A stretch of 64,000 bases of DNA from Inonotus obliquus. Lineage: Eukaryota; Basidiomycota; Agaricomycetes; Hymenochaetales; Hymenochaetaceae. The stretch's first letter is position 1; the number at the start of each line of letters is the position of its first letter. The notes under the pieces are model-generated. The model was not told where the DNA came from. It saw only the letters and a list, made by a program, of their open reading frames with translations, and ran no database searches. Positions 36,557 to 48,360 of this stretch are shown one piece after another. The stretch spans positions 1,426,001 to 1,490,000 of the forward strand of contig JAJHTX010000012.1 in NCBI GenBank assembly GCA_032164295.1, in the 5' to 3' direction. A program made the position numbers and the translations under genes.

Positions 36557-37199
36557 ATGTATCGGCATCCTTTTGCTAACCCGGAGCACCTTCATGGATA
36601 TTCGGGTTATCGGGCGGTGCGTTTCATTTCCATGAGTATAAATGAAAAGTCGTTCATATGCTAATCACCCTTCTTCCGCGTAGGGCTCGCTTGATTTCCA
36701 TGTTGATCGAAGGTCTCCAACCCCTGGACCATATGATGTGTTCCAAAGCTTCGTGGTGAGCATTTTATCCATCAAGAAGGAATGCTTTTACTCACACTGG
36801 ACCATCCCTGATCTCATTCATAGCCAATGGCCTCGCAATCCACCTTCTTCGGCGACCACATGGGCCTGCCACCTCCGAGCAACGCCGCCGCCGCTCTTGA
36901 TCGTGCACGACCTGCCTCGCTTCCCGAAACCCGTCAGCGACACTCTCGCTATATAAATGATATGAATACGACATGGAGTGAAGGTATCAATGATACACGT
37001 AGTGAGCCTATCCGCACACGGGACGCATGGAAACGCGCGTTACAAGTGAGTCCGAACCCAGGCTTCTTTCGATTATAAGCGTTTGGCTGATTGCATCGGC
37101 GTTAAGCGTATGAGACGAAGAGCGCGACGAGGTCTACAAAAAGTCCGAGAACTCTTCTCGCATCGTGACGATAGAAGATTGGTTTCCGGATTCTCATGA
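36557..37199 (+). CDS. Small basic protein of unknown function, four exons
   Basis: Exons 36557..36616, 36684..36755, 36824..37045 and 37107..37199 join in phase 0 at every intron and give 148 residues. The protein runs MYRHPFANPEHLHGYSGYRA, SLDFHVDRRSPTPGPYDVFQ, FFGDHMGLPPPSNAAAALD, LPETRQRHSRYINDMN, TWSEGIND, RTRDAWKRALQ and a basic end, RMRRRARRGLQKVRELF. No signal peptide, membrane segment or known motif. Four standard GT-AG introns of 61-68 nt with consistent phase make a real gene likely. Function unknown. Confidence 0.65.
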
Positions 37200-38258
37200 C
37201 TCATTGACTCATCGTCTTTTTCTCACCCACCGCGGACCTCCACGAATCACCTAACGAATGCGATCCAAATCACACCAACAGATGAACGCAACTTAGCGTT
37301 AAAAAAGCCATGTTACTGCTGTGCGATGGGCTCTTAACTCCGCCCATTCCATTTCAACGACGAAATGACTAGTCAGACCCGCCACGTCCATAAAATTGTT
37401 GTGCAATCATGCAGCATATACCATTCGTTTTCTATACCCTCCTTTTGCATCCATGTGTATCTTTCCTCTTCCGTCTCTGGCTAATTCTGCCACTCGTCAC
37501 GCCGAACAATCTTCCTGTCCTTTCTTCTCTGTCAACCTGACTCCCTTTGTGTATCTGCCGGACTTTACGCATGCTGTATGTACTACTGTACCAGAACTAA
37601 TCCCTTTCTCTTTCCTCCCTCCTAATCTCGTTCATATCATGTTTCCATCATACATACCATACATATCATGTTCCACTCCCAGACACTCCCGGTTTACTTG
37701 AGTGTGTGTAATTTTTCTCTAGATAGTTTCGTTCTTCGTTGTTTGTAGGGTAGATTGCGTGTTTTATAGGTAATTCTAGCTTCTATGGACTGTAGCTTCA
37801 TGACTTCCAATATACTATTCCCCGATTCCGCTTTGGGCAATTTCATGTCGATTTTGAGCTTGGGGACCATCAAAGGGACTAATTTGCTTGCATAAGGAGG
37901 TTTCGTGTAGAAGGCCGCATGAAGCATCATTATGTAGTATGTTCTCTAGTATTCGAGGGGCAACTTGGTAGCAAGAAATAGTCAGGTGGCTCATTGAAAT
38001 CTGCCGGAGAACATATTGTTCGAGAGAGCTTGTTTGATGAAGGAAAATCATGATTGAGGAACACATTATTTCACCGCCATCATCGAAAACCTCAGACTCA
38101 GACTCGGACCCAGATGGAAATTAAATAGAATAGGATACTGAATAGAATGAAGAATGGATGAGGTCCGGGGACGGATGGAGGACGGAGGATGAGAGGCTTG
38201 TCCGGTCTATAGACCCGAGAAAGATGACTATGATGGTTGCGATGATCATGAATGTTGA
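37200..38258. other. Intergenic region between convergent genes
   Basis: About 1.06 kb between the small basic protein (plus) and the SGNH-like gene (minus). Pyrimidine-rich stretches on plus around 37430-37700 look like 3' untranslated sequence. No gene seen. Confidence 0.5.
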
Positions 38259-40056
38259 CTATGAAGTAAAGATTCCAAGAAGTCGGAATGGAGTGACAAC
38301 TTGTCCTTCTTCACCCATCAGTTGACATTCAACAAAGTGTGAGCCACGTGTCACGTAATGGTCGATTACCGTAACGCTAGAAATAATCATATTATGTACT
38401 AGTTGAAAATTTTATTGTAAATGAGAGACTCACGTTGGCCTGGGATCATGTACGTTGCCACGATTGGTCAACAATACAGCACCAGCGGTGTTATCATCCA
38501 CCCAACATTGTACCGCACTTCCAGGATCCTCGTCCTCATAAGGTTCCTTTAAGTAATATACTGCAACGTCACCCGCACCGACTTGGACCGGTACGCGCAG
38601 TCGACTCGTCGGCTGCGCAGAACTCCAATAGTGGTCGTACGCTGTTACACCAACTGAACCAGGAGGAGGATGGATTGCTGACCAACCGGACCCTGTAAAG
38701 AGACTGGGAGGAAGCGGATTAATAAGGTCGTTTGCACTGACACAGTATGGCGCGACCTCCTCCGCTGCCGCGCGTTCTTGCTCGCCTGGGCGTGCAGCTA
38801 CGCGCCCAAGGGGTACACGAAGGTGAGGATTATGCTTGGTAGCACTATCTACGCCTCCCGCGCCATCCGCAAGACGATTCCCAAGACCGCCGAAAAGACC
38901 GTGTTTGTCCATAAGTGGCTGGTCTGGTTGGGCCGCCTCCGCCAGAAGTGGAGATGCCACGTCAAATGCCTGACCGGTCGCGACAGCCCAGGCACTGCAG
39001 GTCTGGGACTGGAAGTAGTGAATGAGGACATCGGCGATAAGTTCGTGGCCTTGCGGGTTCGCGAGCACCGGGTCGGCATAGTAAGGCTTGATGGACTCGG
39101 GCTTCGCTACATAGGACGGGAAGAGAACGGGTTTGATGCTAACGTGAGGAACATCATAGAATTGAGCAACCACGTCGTGAACAACTTCCGGTCCATGGAA
39201 ACCGTATGTTTCCACAACTTGGGGGCTGAAATGTCCTAATATGACCACTGCCGGCTGGTCTGGTCGAACAAGGATAGAGCGGACGAGGAGCTCGAAGTGT
39301 GCTATCCAGGCATCCTCTAATGGGTCATCCACGTCGAAGTCGAGAATGACAAGGTCTGTGTTGTCTGGAAGGTGGTGGGCATTGCAGAAAGAGAAATATG
39401 CAGAGTTCGTTCTTCGTTGAGCTCCGTTTGTTAGTTCGGAGGCGGGATGGGGGAAGACGTCGTTCCACCACTGGAAGAATCGGTTCGGATAACATCTAGG
39501 AGAGATTGGGTCGTCGCCGGCACCGTGACATGCAGAAACTGTCGTCGGAGTTAGTTGAACATCAAAGAAGCACGAATGAATGGTTAAACTTACCTGAGCC
39601 TCCTAACACACTGATAGTCACCGGCAGGCCCGATAATGCCTTGTAAATGACGCGTTGCACTCGTGCACCGCTCCCGAGGTGCATCCTGCTCTTCGTCAGA
39701 GCGTGAATTCCATGCTTGGCGCCAATAGCATCCCCAGGTCCAAATAATGGGCAAAAATCAAACGGATAAGGATCGGTATCGGTACTATTCATGTAGTTCT
39801 TCGGTTTAAGACTACTCGTGTCCGTGTAGCCATGTCGTGGCAAGGAAGGGTCGGAAGGAAGGATGATTCGAGTGAGAGTGATAATGCAGACGAAAAGCGC
39901 GAGGATGATCCATATTCGATTGGTCACTCCGAACGTCTTCTGGTTCAAGCGGGACATTTTTTCTGAATCTAGGTCCGTCTCCGCGTTGGACAGAGCGCGA
40001 CTGCCAGCCCTGGGTGGCGATATATGAGCTGAGCCTTTGCCAGCTCGTCGCTGCAT
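38259..40056 (-). CDS. SGNH/GDSL hydrolase-like type II membrane protein
   Basis: Three exons, 40056..39594, 39538..38434 and 38376..38259, close in phase to 561 residues. A single membrane anchor (IWIILALFVCIITLTRIIL, about residues 47-65) follows a basic cytosolic tail, as in Golgi or cell-surface enzymes. Next come GIHALTKSRMHLGSGARV, ALSGLPVTISVLGGS-VSACHGAG (SGNH block I, Ser at the exon junction), CYPNRFFQWWNDVFPHPASE, LVILDFDVDD, AVVILGHFSPQV and ADPVLANPQGHELIADVLIH (block V). The C-terminal half has a beta-rich accessory part (TAYDHYWSS, VAVYYLKEPYEDEDPG) ending in the small last exon. Related basidiomycete proteins are annotated as capsule-associated or wall-polysaccharide acetyl-modifying; the substrate here is unknown. 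The block V position where I expect the catalytic His reads Leu. Confidence 0.78.
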
Positions 40057-40309
40057 GTTTTTGATGATTACCTGATGTAGACTGTTGAGGTGGAGTGGTT
40101 ATAGTGGGGAGATTTGGGAGTACCTCATGAACGTCGGGGAGAGAGCGCCTTGACCCGTGTCAACGCGACTTTACATCGGCGAGAAATAGAGTTCGTGCGA
40201 ATCAATGATCGACGTTTTACTCCTTTCGTCTATATTTGGATCACAATATTATGTAACACGTGACATTGAAGGACGCGTCGTAACGCGCGTCCTGTTCTCC
40301 GTTCACGCT
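40057..40309. promoter_or_regulatory. Divergent promoter region, 253 bp
   Basis: Shared upstream region of the SGNH-like gene (minus) and TOF1 (plus). It contains ACACGTGA at about 40257 and three ACGCG sites (CGACGCGT-like, MluI-box-related) near 40163-40285, which in fungi often mark G1/S genes such as replication factors. The regulatory role is inferred. Confidence 0.4.
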
Positions 40310-43300
40310 ATGGACCGCGACGACGCGTTTTCGATAAACTCGGATGATGAGCAGGGAATACAATGGACCGACAGGCGCGCGATTCTCGCCCCTGCGATCA
40401 ACGATGTCATTGCCGCGCTCGGTGGCTACGAAGGCGATACCTACGTGCTCGGAGACGAATGCTATGGCTGTCTGAAGGACCTCAAAAAGTTCTGGAGAAA
40501 GGACGACACCGACGATGAACGAACAGTAGCTAGGATACTCTGGGCCGCGCGCGTTTTGCCTAATGACCTCGTCCCTATTCTACTCGCGACGGCCGGAAAG
40601 GGCCACGTAACAGATAAGTGCGCAATCGCATGCGCGGATATTATCACCGCGATGACATGGCCCATCGACCTCGCAGAGGAACTCAAGGAGCTGGATGAAG
40701 AGATGGACAAGGGAACGGATTATACACAACTGCTACAGAGTCATCTGCATTACAAGGCAGCCCTGTTAAGGCCGGGCGTGATTCAATCCCTATTCGGAAT
40801 TCTCTTACCGTGCATCGCGAAGGAGAAAAAGGACAGAACAGAGCGGGACGGGCAGATCGTAAATGTAATACTGCATCTCTTCCGAAATCTGGCCTTCATC
40901 AAGGATCCGCCACCCAACATGCACGCGAGTGCCGACCAGACCGAGTTTTCGTCATTGCAATCCAAACTCATCAAAACATACTCCGAGGCACATGTTCTTG
41001 ATCTTCTCATCACCATCGCTTCCAGTGCGAAAGACTCCTTTTTCAATCAATGGAACACCATCATCCTAGAGACATTCTACCTCCTGTTTCGTGGAGCCTC
41101 CTCGTCAATGCTTGCAATGGACCAGAAGAAGGTGGGTGCATCGCTTCAGACAACGAGATATGGCAGTTGACACTATCCCATCAGCGATCTCATTCAGGCC
41201 TTTCCCAACTTCTTGCGACCGAGAATAAGCTCAGATTGGATTACGCACGTAAGGCATCTTCCCGGCATTCACGGTTTGGTACAACCATTTCCGTCACCAG
41301 AAATTCTGCAAAACCACCCCGAACCAACGGTGATGCCACAGAAGAGGAACCGACCACCAACCTACCGTCACAGTCGTCACAGAAACTAGTACTCCACCGT
41401 CAACGGGCCCTTAAGGAAGATACTGGAACCGTGCTCGACATAAGGAAAAAGAAGCAATACAAGAAGTCGAACAAAGTGGATGAGCTCGGCTTACAAGATA
41501 ACCTTGACACCGATGCAAAGAATATACTCCAAGCTCTAGCACGGACATTTGTCGAGGCATGTTTCAATAGTGAGCACCTCACTGTTCTTAGTTCTCTCAT
41601 CGCTCACTCGGTCGACAGCATTCCTTGCATCCTTGTTGAAGGACATTAAGTCTGAGCGTCCCAAGATTACAGAAAAGGATCATCTTCGACTTCTTTTCGT
41701 GATGCGATGGTTCCTGGAATTCTTCCTCTCCGTTCGCGACATACAGGTCGAGCAGTCCAAGAAAGACGGAAAGCCTGTGGGCTGGGGCTTTGATCTTGTC
41801 GGTGAGGTTATAGAACGTGGATGGATTATTTGGATCTTGAAGCGCATGCGAGAAGCCGTAGAAAGCAAGGTGAACAGCTTCTAGACTCCATTCGTTCATC
41901 GTTGATCTCATGCTATCTTACTAGCCGAAACTCTGGACGGAACTACAAGCAGGCATCGAGTGCCTTACACAACTCCTAGCTCTCATTGACGCCATGCATT
42001 CTGTCGAGTTGGATGATGCAGAGTTATCAGAGGCCGCGTCGCTCCTTCAGCAGCAATTGGTGTACAATGGTGAAGTGCTTGATGTCTCGGTCGACGCGCT
42101 CCGAGTATACAAAGAAGGAGTACAGAGCCTGAGGTATCTTGATGCCAGTATTCGTCTTGGTTACTCGCTCTTGAGGATGCTGGAGAAATGGGCAAGGGAA
42201 CGTGGAGGTGGAGAGTTACTTGTGAGGAAGAAGAAAGCGAGAAGGCGGAGGGGCAACGGTGTGTTGTTTTTAATTATCTTCTCGTTAATCAATGTATCTG
42301 AACACACTCGCACTCACAGCAGATGGTGCAGAGGAGGAAATGCAGGAGGCACAGGCAGATTCAGATTCAGAAGACGAACAAACCGTGCACGAAATGATCT
42401 TCACATTCGAGTCGTTTGAATTGGTGAGTCTGTTTCGTTTGCATTCTCGCTGTACTCTCATAAATCCTGTCAGAAATTTGCACACGAAGAGATAACTCGC
42501 ACCCTTATCGTGTATCTGAGTCGATACGAAGAGTTTACTTCAGCAGAACAGATGAAACGCGCCGTGAATCTCTTACACCGGCAAGCTGTCAAAGCGAAGG
42601 CGGAGGGTCTGTTCTTCAAGGTGTCATCACTCAATCTCTTCAGGAGCATTCTTACGCGTCAGGCTACATTTCCAAAGGAACAACCGTATAAGGACCTTGT
42701 AGCGCTGATCAACTTCATCTTGAAAAAGTTCTTCAAAGCTGTGAAGGAGGATCCGATGCTCATTGTTGAAGTGAGTTTGACGTTTCCTGCGATCTTCTCC
42801 TCCGAGTATTGATAATCTCGTTTGCCAGGCTTTCTACCCCAAGAACCGTAACCGTTGGAAGCACTACTCCAGTTGGGAGCCGGAACCAAAAAACCGTGGA
42901 CTAGATAAAGAGCTAGATGAACCGGACAAACATCCTGCTGAGGTCCAGGTGAAGAGGGGATACTCATGGAGCGAGCAACTTGGTATCGCGGTTGCTTGTT
43001 TAATCGACAATGGACAACAAGAACTCGTTGATTGGGCGAAACAGGTCATTACCTCACCTCACATTCCCGATCTTGGCTATTTCACTGAGTCATATTCGTT
43101 GTTAGATCCTTATGCTGGTCATCGGACAACGCCAGCGGATAATAGAGGAGACGGATGGGTCTTCGTCACAGACTCAATTGGATGACATGGAGGATGATGA
43201 TGTTCGGGAAGCTGCGGGTAAGCTGCAGCAACCATCAAACGAGGCTCTCGCTAAGTTCGAAGACTATCGTGAGTGTTTGATTGTACAGTCCTATTTCTAG

Positions 43301-44363
43301 AGGTACACGGCTGACTGTTGAGGATCGTGTCACTATCAGTGATTCCGTATACAAGTGACGAAGAGGCAAACGCAGCAACGAAGAACGCGCACATGAAATT
43401 ACTCTTCCGTCTTCTCCGTTTCGCTATTTTGGATGAGAGTACGTCCTCCATGATTTCTACCTTCGTGGTAGTTGACCTTACTGAACTCATGTTACAGATG
43501 CAGACGAGCTCGAGTGGTACATTCCCGCCGCGATTCTTCCCTCGGATCTCCGCAGCTATTTGAACGTCATCAACCAATTCATCGAGACACCACTCGATCT
43601 CGGCGGAAAGAAAGCCTCTCAAATGCTCTCCAAGAAAACGCGTCGACGTCGTCGACGCCGCGCTCCTTCGTCTGACTCCGAACATAGCCATTCCGACTCT
43701 GACGACGAACCTCGCAAGAAGCGCGTAAAGAAGAAGAAAGAAGAGAAGAAATACAAGAGCGCGCAGTTTATTGAGGATTCGGACGTGGAGTATGGGGACG
43801 ATGAAGCGTTTTGGGCAAGGGAGAGAGCGCAGAGGGACAAGACTGAAAGATTGGCTCAGGAGGGGAAGATGGCTTCGTTACGTGCAACAGGGACGAAGAA
43901 GAGAAAGAAACCGCGTGGAAAGGTAATCGGAGCACCTGAGAGTGCTGCCGAAGATGCTGAGGAGGATAATGAGATGATCAACACGAAGAGGAGGAAGAGC
44001 TCTCCTTTGTCCATAGATGAAAAGGATGAGGACGACTCGGACGCACCCTTGGATGCACCTTCATCCGATTCGGATTCGGATGAATTTGGTGTAGATGCAG
44101 TCCTCAATAGGAATACCGGCTCGCAGGCGTCGAAACCGAAGAAAGCGCCAAGGCCACGTCCCAGACCTCGGCCAAGGGTCAAGAACATTGCCATTGATGC
44201 TCAAGAAACATCTGGATCCCCTGTGGCCACTAGTCCACCTGTAACAACAGTTTCTTCGCGTCCGACCAGTCCTGCAGCCGATAGAGAGGTTTCAGACGTT
44301 GAGATCCAGGCGAAGAAGCCTAAGACTAGGGGAAGGATTGTATTTTCAGATGAAGACGAATGA
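40310..44363 (+). CDS. TOF1: Replication fork protection complex subunit Tof1/Swi1 (Timeless family)
   Basis: Ten exons close in phase: 40310..41131, 41185..41569, 41619..41869, 41925..42258, 42320..42423, 42474..42770, 42829..43044, 43106..43268, 43340..43438 and 43498..44363; 1,178 residues. With Csm3/Swi3 it travels with the replisome, couples helicase and polymerase, and supports pausing and the S-phase checkpoint. The Timeless domain starts DRRAILAPAINDVIAALGGY, with CYGCLKDLKKFWRKDD and NVILHLFRNLAFIKDPPP. Then come RKASSRHSRFGTTISV, FLASLLKDIKSERPKITEKD, LRLLFVMRWFLEFFLSV, FESFEL-KFAHEEI, AFYPKNRNRWKHYSSW and IPAAILPSDLRSYLNVI. The C-terminal third is a disordered charged tail (KKTRRRRRRRAPSS, DSDVEYGDDEAFW, PRPRPRPRPRVK) ending GRIVFSDEDE. 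Length is usual. Confidence 0.95.
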
Positions 44364-44769
44364 ATGTGTTGTGGGTCTGTATTTATCTTGGGAAATAGAC
44401 ATTGCTAGCTTCATCGATTCGACTTGAGAATTTTCATCGGAAGATCCAGAAGGACAATCCAGAGTATCGTGGTAAATTAAGTCCCACAAACCGTCCAGGA
44501 ACTCACTCCTCCGTGATATTTGTCTCTAAAGGAGGCGATTTGGTGGAAGATTCGAGACGAGAGTCCCAAGCCGGATGACATAGCCTCACGTGACTTCAAG
44601 ACATCTGAATTTGGAATATAGTCACAGGCTTGCGCCGCAGCAAATTGAAATAGGTCGTCACTCTGACAGTGCAGGTCACCACATCTTATAACCTCTAAGC
44701 ACCCTCTGAAAGAACAGAGTTGTTTTACGATACTCCTGCATCTTTCTCTTGTCTTGAAGACTTGGAGTC
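44364..44769. other. Short intergenic region
   Basis: 3' end of TOF1 and upstream region of the membrane protein at 44770. A pyrimidine-rich stretch, TCCTGCATCTTTCTCTTGTCTTG, lies just before the start codon. No gene. Confidence 0.5.
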
Positions 44770-46184
44770 ATGAATACGGGAACTAGACCTCCTCCGCCAC
44801 AGGGTACGTTTGCTTTCTTTTCAACCTCCTAACAGAACCTGATCTCTTTGCTAATGTCGTATCTAGGACCACCCCCATCGTATGCCTTTGTGACTAGAGT
44901 ATACCGTAAAAGTCTACGGCCCGTGGTCATCTTCAGTGAGTTACTCGTTTGGATTGTTAGACAAATGATTCAACCGACTCCTCGCATTAGATACGATCTT
45001 GGCTGGGACATGGGCCTTGTTATGGGGTGTTAGTCTCATGCATCTTCCTCCAACATCCGTAACCTTATTTTTTCGTATGACAGATCGCTTCTTTCCGCGA
45101 TATCTCTATCGATAGTGAACAAGCTCCAAGACTACGGCCGTTCGACATCGTCCTAGGAGTGCTGTACATGGTGGTGTTTGCTGCCGAGGTATTTGGTCTG
45201 GTTGCGGCAACAATGGTGAGCGTCGCCCTCCTACTCAAAGTCAACTCGTTGCTAATCGAATGACCTATCATCCCACGCATGCCTGTCTTCCTATTAAAAC
45301 TGCTTCCATTTCAAATTGTGCTATTCATAGCAACGGCTCTCTATGGTCAAGATTTACGCGTTTTTGGCGCTCGGTGCGGCGATTATTGCTGCTGTGCTGG
45401 GTTTGATTCGCGTGATCGTTCATTTCGTCTTCAAAGTATGTGTTGTTGCATTGTTGCATTGTTGCATTGTGTGCGCTCTTTTGGCTGATTTGAATTATTA
45501 CAGGACACGCTCATCCAGGAGTGTGTGGACTTGGTGACTGGTGGTACTGTCACTATTGTGAGTTGTGTTTGGATTTTGTGTTCCTAGTATCAGTCCTGAC
45601 CTACACGTCTGACTTAGCGTGTCGGTGTCTGGGGGACAAGGACTACTAGACTTGATGCGGAGTCCGCACCGGAATGTAAGTTTAATCACGAAACACTTGT
45701 ATCTGGGTCCTGCGCTCATACACTCTTCGTAGTCTGCCGGAATGCATGGAATCACGACTCGTTCTCTGAGATTGCCTGGTTCATCGTCGTGGCGTTACTA
45801 GGTTTACTCTTTGCCTCGGTTGCATTCTCGTATTACCGTCAAATGCTCGATCCATCCTCAATAGTGAACTCTGCTCGTAACCCGGCTCCGCAGCATTACA
45901 GCCCACCTTACGCTTCAGGCCCGTACAATTACGGTAACGGTCCGCTCGGAGGGTATGGTGCGGGTGGATATGCACCTCCACAAGGACCTCCACCTGAGCA
46001 GAGTACTCAATACGTACCGCAGTATGATCCTACAAAGTTGCCGGAGTATGAGCGGGGTGGTTATACTGGTACTGATGATGCTAAGGGTAATGATTGGAAA
46101 GGCGGTGCGGATGCGTTTTCGGACCGCGAGGCTGAAGGTAGCCATGCGCGGACGGACAATCCTTTTGCTCCGAACCGCGTGTGA
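44770..46184 (+). CDS. Four-helix membrane protein with Pro/Gly/Tyr-rich tail
   Basis: Eight exons (44770..44803, 44867..44935, 44991..45028, 45084..45215, 45331..45435, 45504..45557, 45618..45675, 45733..46184) close in phase to 313 residues. A proline-rich start (RPPPPQGPPPSY) precedes four predicted helices: PVVIFNTILAGTWALLWG, PFDIVLGVLYMVVFAAEVFG, IYAFLALGAAIIAAVLGLIR and IAWFIVVALLGLLFASVAFS. Between helices 3 and 4 is a loop with IQECVDLVTGG and FCRNAWNHDSF (two cysteines). The tail has GPYNYGNGPLGGYGAGGY, PPPEQSTQYVPQYDPTKLPE and NPFAPNRV. Topology resembles MARVEL or tetraspan proteins but I see no family signature. Function unknown. Confidence 0.75.
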
Positions 46185-46685
46185 TACATGTTGACGATTC
46201 TTGCTATATACGGGGTAGTGCGAGAAAGGGTATGTGATACGCGCTCATGGCAGTACTTTGGGGTATTGCTGTGATGTGATGTTAGCTTCCGTACCTTCAC
46301 TACCTCCCTGTCGACCATCGCATTTGGATATTTTTAACTTGAGCGCAATCAAGTGATAGTTGAAACATCTTGACTTTTCCTTCTATCACTCGATGCACTT
46401 TGTTCATCACAGCCTTTTCTATCCGACGTCTTTTGTCGAATAGCAGTTGTCTCTTGACCTTTTTTCTCTTCTGATTTTCCCACCTCTCAACTTGTCCCCG
46501 CCCCGTGTGATGTTGTCCTGTTCTGTTCTAACTGTTGCCAGCTGTTACCGACTTTGTATTTTTCCCTCTTTATTGATGTATGGCTATAGCTTTATTCAAT
46601 GATATCTTCCATAGACAATCCCTGGTTTTGATTTGAGCGCTGTTCTACCTTTTATTTCCTCACGACTCGCTAATATCTTCTGGGA
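46185..46685. other. Intergenic region before the CFEM cluster
   Basis: Pyrimidine-rich AT-containing spacer; no coding frame of note. Confidence 0.5.
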
Positions 46686-46693
46686 TATATAAG
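46686..46693 (+). promoter_or_regulatory. TATA box of CFEM gene 1
   Basis: TATATAAG about 50 bp before the start codon at 46743. Confidence 0.6.
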
Positions 46694-46742
46694 GACGACC
46701 ATCCCTACCTCTGGAGACCAAACACATCAAGTTCGTCCCACA

Positions 46743-47114
46743 ATGCGTATCAGCCTTGCTCTCGTCCTTGCCAGCATCTGCGCCACATCTACAATTGCTT
46801 CTCTATCACCCCGTCAGGAAATTCCCGGTACGTCCTTCTGTCCCATTTATCCACCCCTCCCAGTTCAGTGCTAACCCTCGTCGAATTCATGATACATCAC
46901 GTACACAGGATGTGCGCTTATATGCATAACAAACGCCGACCTAGGCGGATGCGCAACGACTGATAACGTCTGTCTCTGCAAGAGTGACGTATTCATTGAT
47001 GATCTGCGGGAGTGCTTCAAAGAGAGTTGTGAGGGACAGGATTTAGAGGATGCGGAGGCTTTCACTGAGGAGACTTGTAAGGCCGTTGCGGTTCCCATAA
47101 AGGGATGTGACTGA
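46743..47114 (+). CDS. Secreted CFEM-domain protein 1
   Basis: Exons 46743..46827 and 46909..47114, phase 1, 96 residues. Signal peptide MRISLALVLASICATSTIA, then a short propeptide LSPRQEIP. The CFEM domain follows with all eight expected cysteines: CALIC, GGC, VCLC (preceded by the ligand aspartate in CATTDNVC), ECFKESC and EETC. A ninth cysteine is at the C-terminus (GCD). No GPI signal, so it should be soluble and secreted. CFEM proteins bind haem or iron in some fungi and act as surface proteins or effectors in others; the role here is not known. First of four consecutive copies on this strand. Confidence 0.85.
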
Positions 47115-47950
47115 GTTGTTTTATCGTGATGAGGCTTGCTTGAGGGTGGTTGGGAACTGGTCAAAGTGAGTGTATTCATTTTCGGTTTTGATATCTGTAA
47201 TGATCATTGATATACTGCTGTAAGCAGTTCACTATGCCTTCACCGGACATTTTAGTTACTAGGCGTCCATCATGATAGCCAAATTAATCACTCCATTGCC
47301 TAAACGACAAAATCACACGGTGATAGTCTGGAACTCTGTGCAACTCTTGCAATTTATCGACTCTGTACTTCGGAGGAAATATTTTCCCTCTCTCGTCGCC
47401 TTTCAGACTTGCTTAGGGGTATCTATGCTCTTCGTTGGTGATATCTTCTACGCCTATGCTTATCTCAGCTTATTTGGTCCGGATATGGTACCGGATATCT
47501 GTTACCTTGCGACTTATTGGAGGCGCTCAATCAAATGGACCCGATGTTCCACTACTACCATCAAACGGGAGACGGTGCCTTGGGGGCACCTAGGTTCACT
47601 TTGCGCTTGTGCGAGCAATATTGAGTAGATGTGTACGCTTGTTCCAACGGTTTCTTAGGTCTCGAACACAGTATCGCTGATAAAGCTAATTTTCTCATAT
47701 GGTCTGGGACCTTGGGCTCCTGCTTACATTCTCTCGAGTTATATCGCAGCAGTTCTCCATCTAACGGACTCTCTTTCAGCTCTCCGATTATCTTATATTG
47801 CAACGCGTGAAAGGTAAAGAGTCGAAGTTGCAAAGACGGCGACTTTGCAGAAAGACGTCAGTGACAGTTATGTTTTTATACCTGATTGTATTTAAGGTCC
47901 AGCGATCTGACTTGCCTTTGGAGCGTAATCCCATCAAATTTCGTCTCACA
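47115..47950. other. Spacer between CFEM genes 1 and 2
   Basis: No gene. An open plus frame at 47272-47628 has no motif or splice support. A weak TATA-like GTATTTAAGG occurs at about 47888. Confidence 0.45.
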
Positions 47951-48360
47951 ATGCATATAAGTCTCGCTATCGTTCTTGCTGGAATTTCCGCTACCTCTAC
48001 TCTTGCCACTCTCGTGCCTCGTGAAGGTTCTGATATTAGTGCGTACATATACCATTGTACATCATGATTCGATGTCTACATATCCTCCCTCAAACCCACC
48101 CTTTTCGATTATCACTGGTGTATACTTACACAAACTCTCTCTAACTTTGACTCGTAGCTTGTGCCAGCAGTTGCGTATTTGATATCAATCCAGGCCAATG
48201 TGGCTATAATGACCGCTGTCTCTGTCTGAATACTGTATACATGACTGAATTGTGGCATTGTTTCGCAAGTAGATGTGAGGGGCAAGCTTTGGAGGATGCC
48301 AAGGCTACTGTCAATGGGGCTTGTGAAAAGGCTGGAGTTTCTATAGGGTGGGTCGATTGA
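47951..48360 (+). CDS. Secreted CFEM-domain protein 2
   Basis: Exons 47951..48038 and 48158..48360, phase 1, 96 residues. Signal peptide MHISLAIVLAGISATSTLA, then TLVPREGSDI. The CFEM core has CASSC, GQC, CGYNDRCLC (ligand Asp kept), HCFASRC and GAC: all eight cysteines. The ending is VSIGWVD, without a GPI signal. Very similar in layout to gene 1 (LEDA after the seventh cysteine in both), so the two are likely a recent tandem pair. Confidence 0.85.

Noticed and set aside
42285..44194. Open frames antisense to TOF1
   Set aside because: Shadows of the charged, low-complexity C-terminal part of TOF1 in other frames.
44867..45033. A single open exon reading on through VWIVRQMIQPTPRIRYD
   Set aside because: Splicing out GTGAGT...ATTAG gives the hydrophobic helix and keeps phase with the following exons; the unspliced reading ends at a stop.
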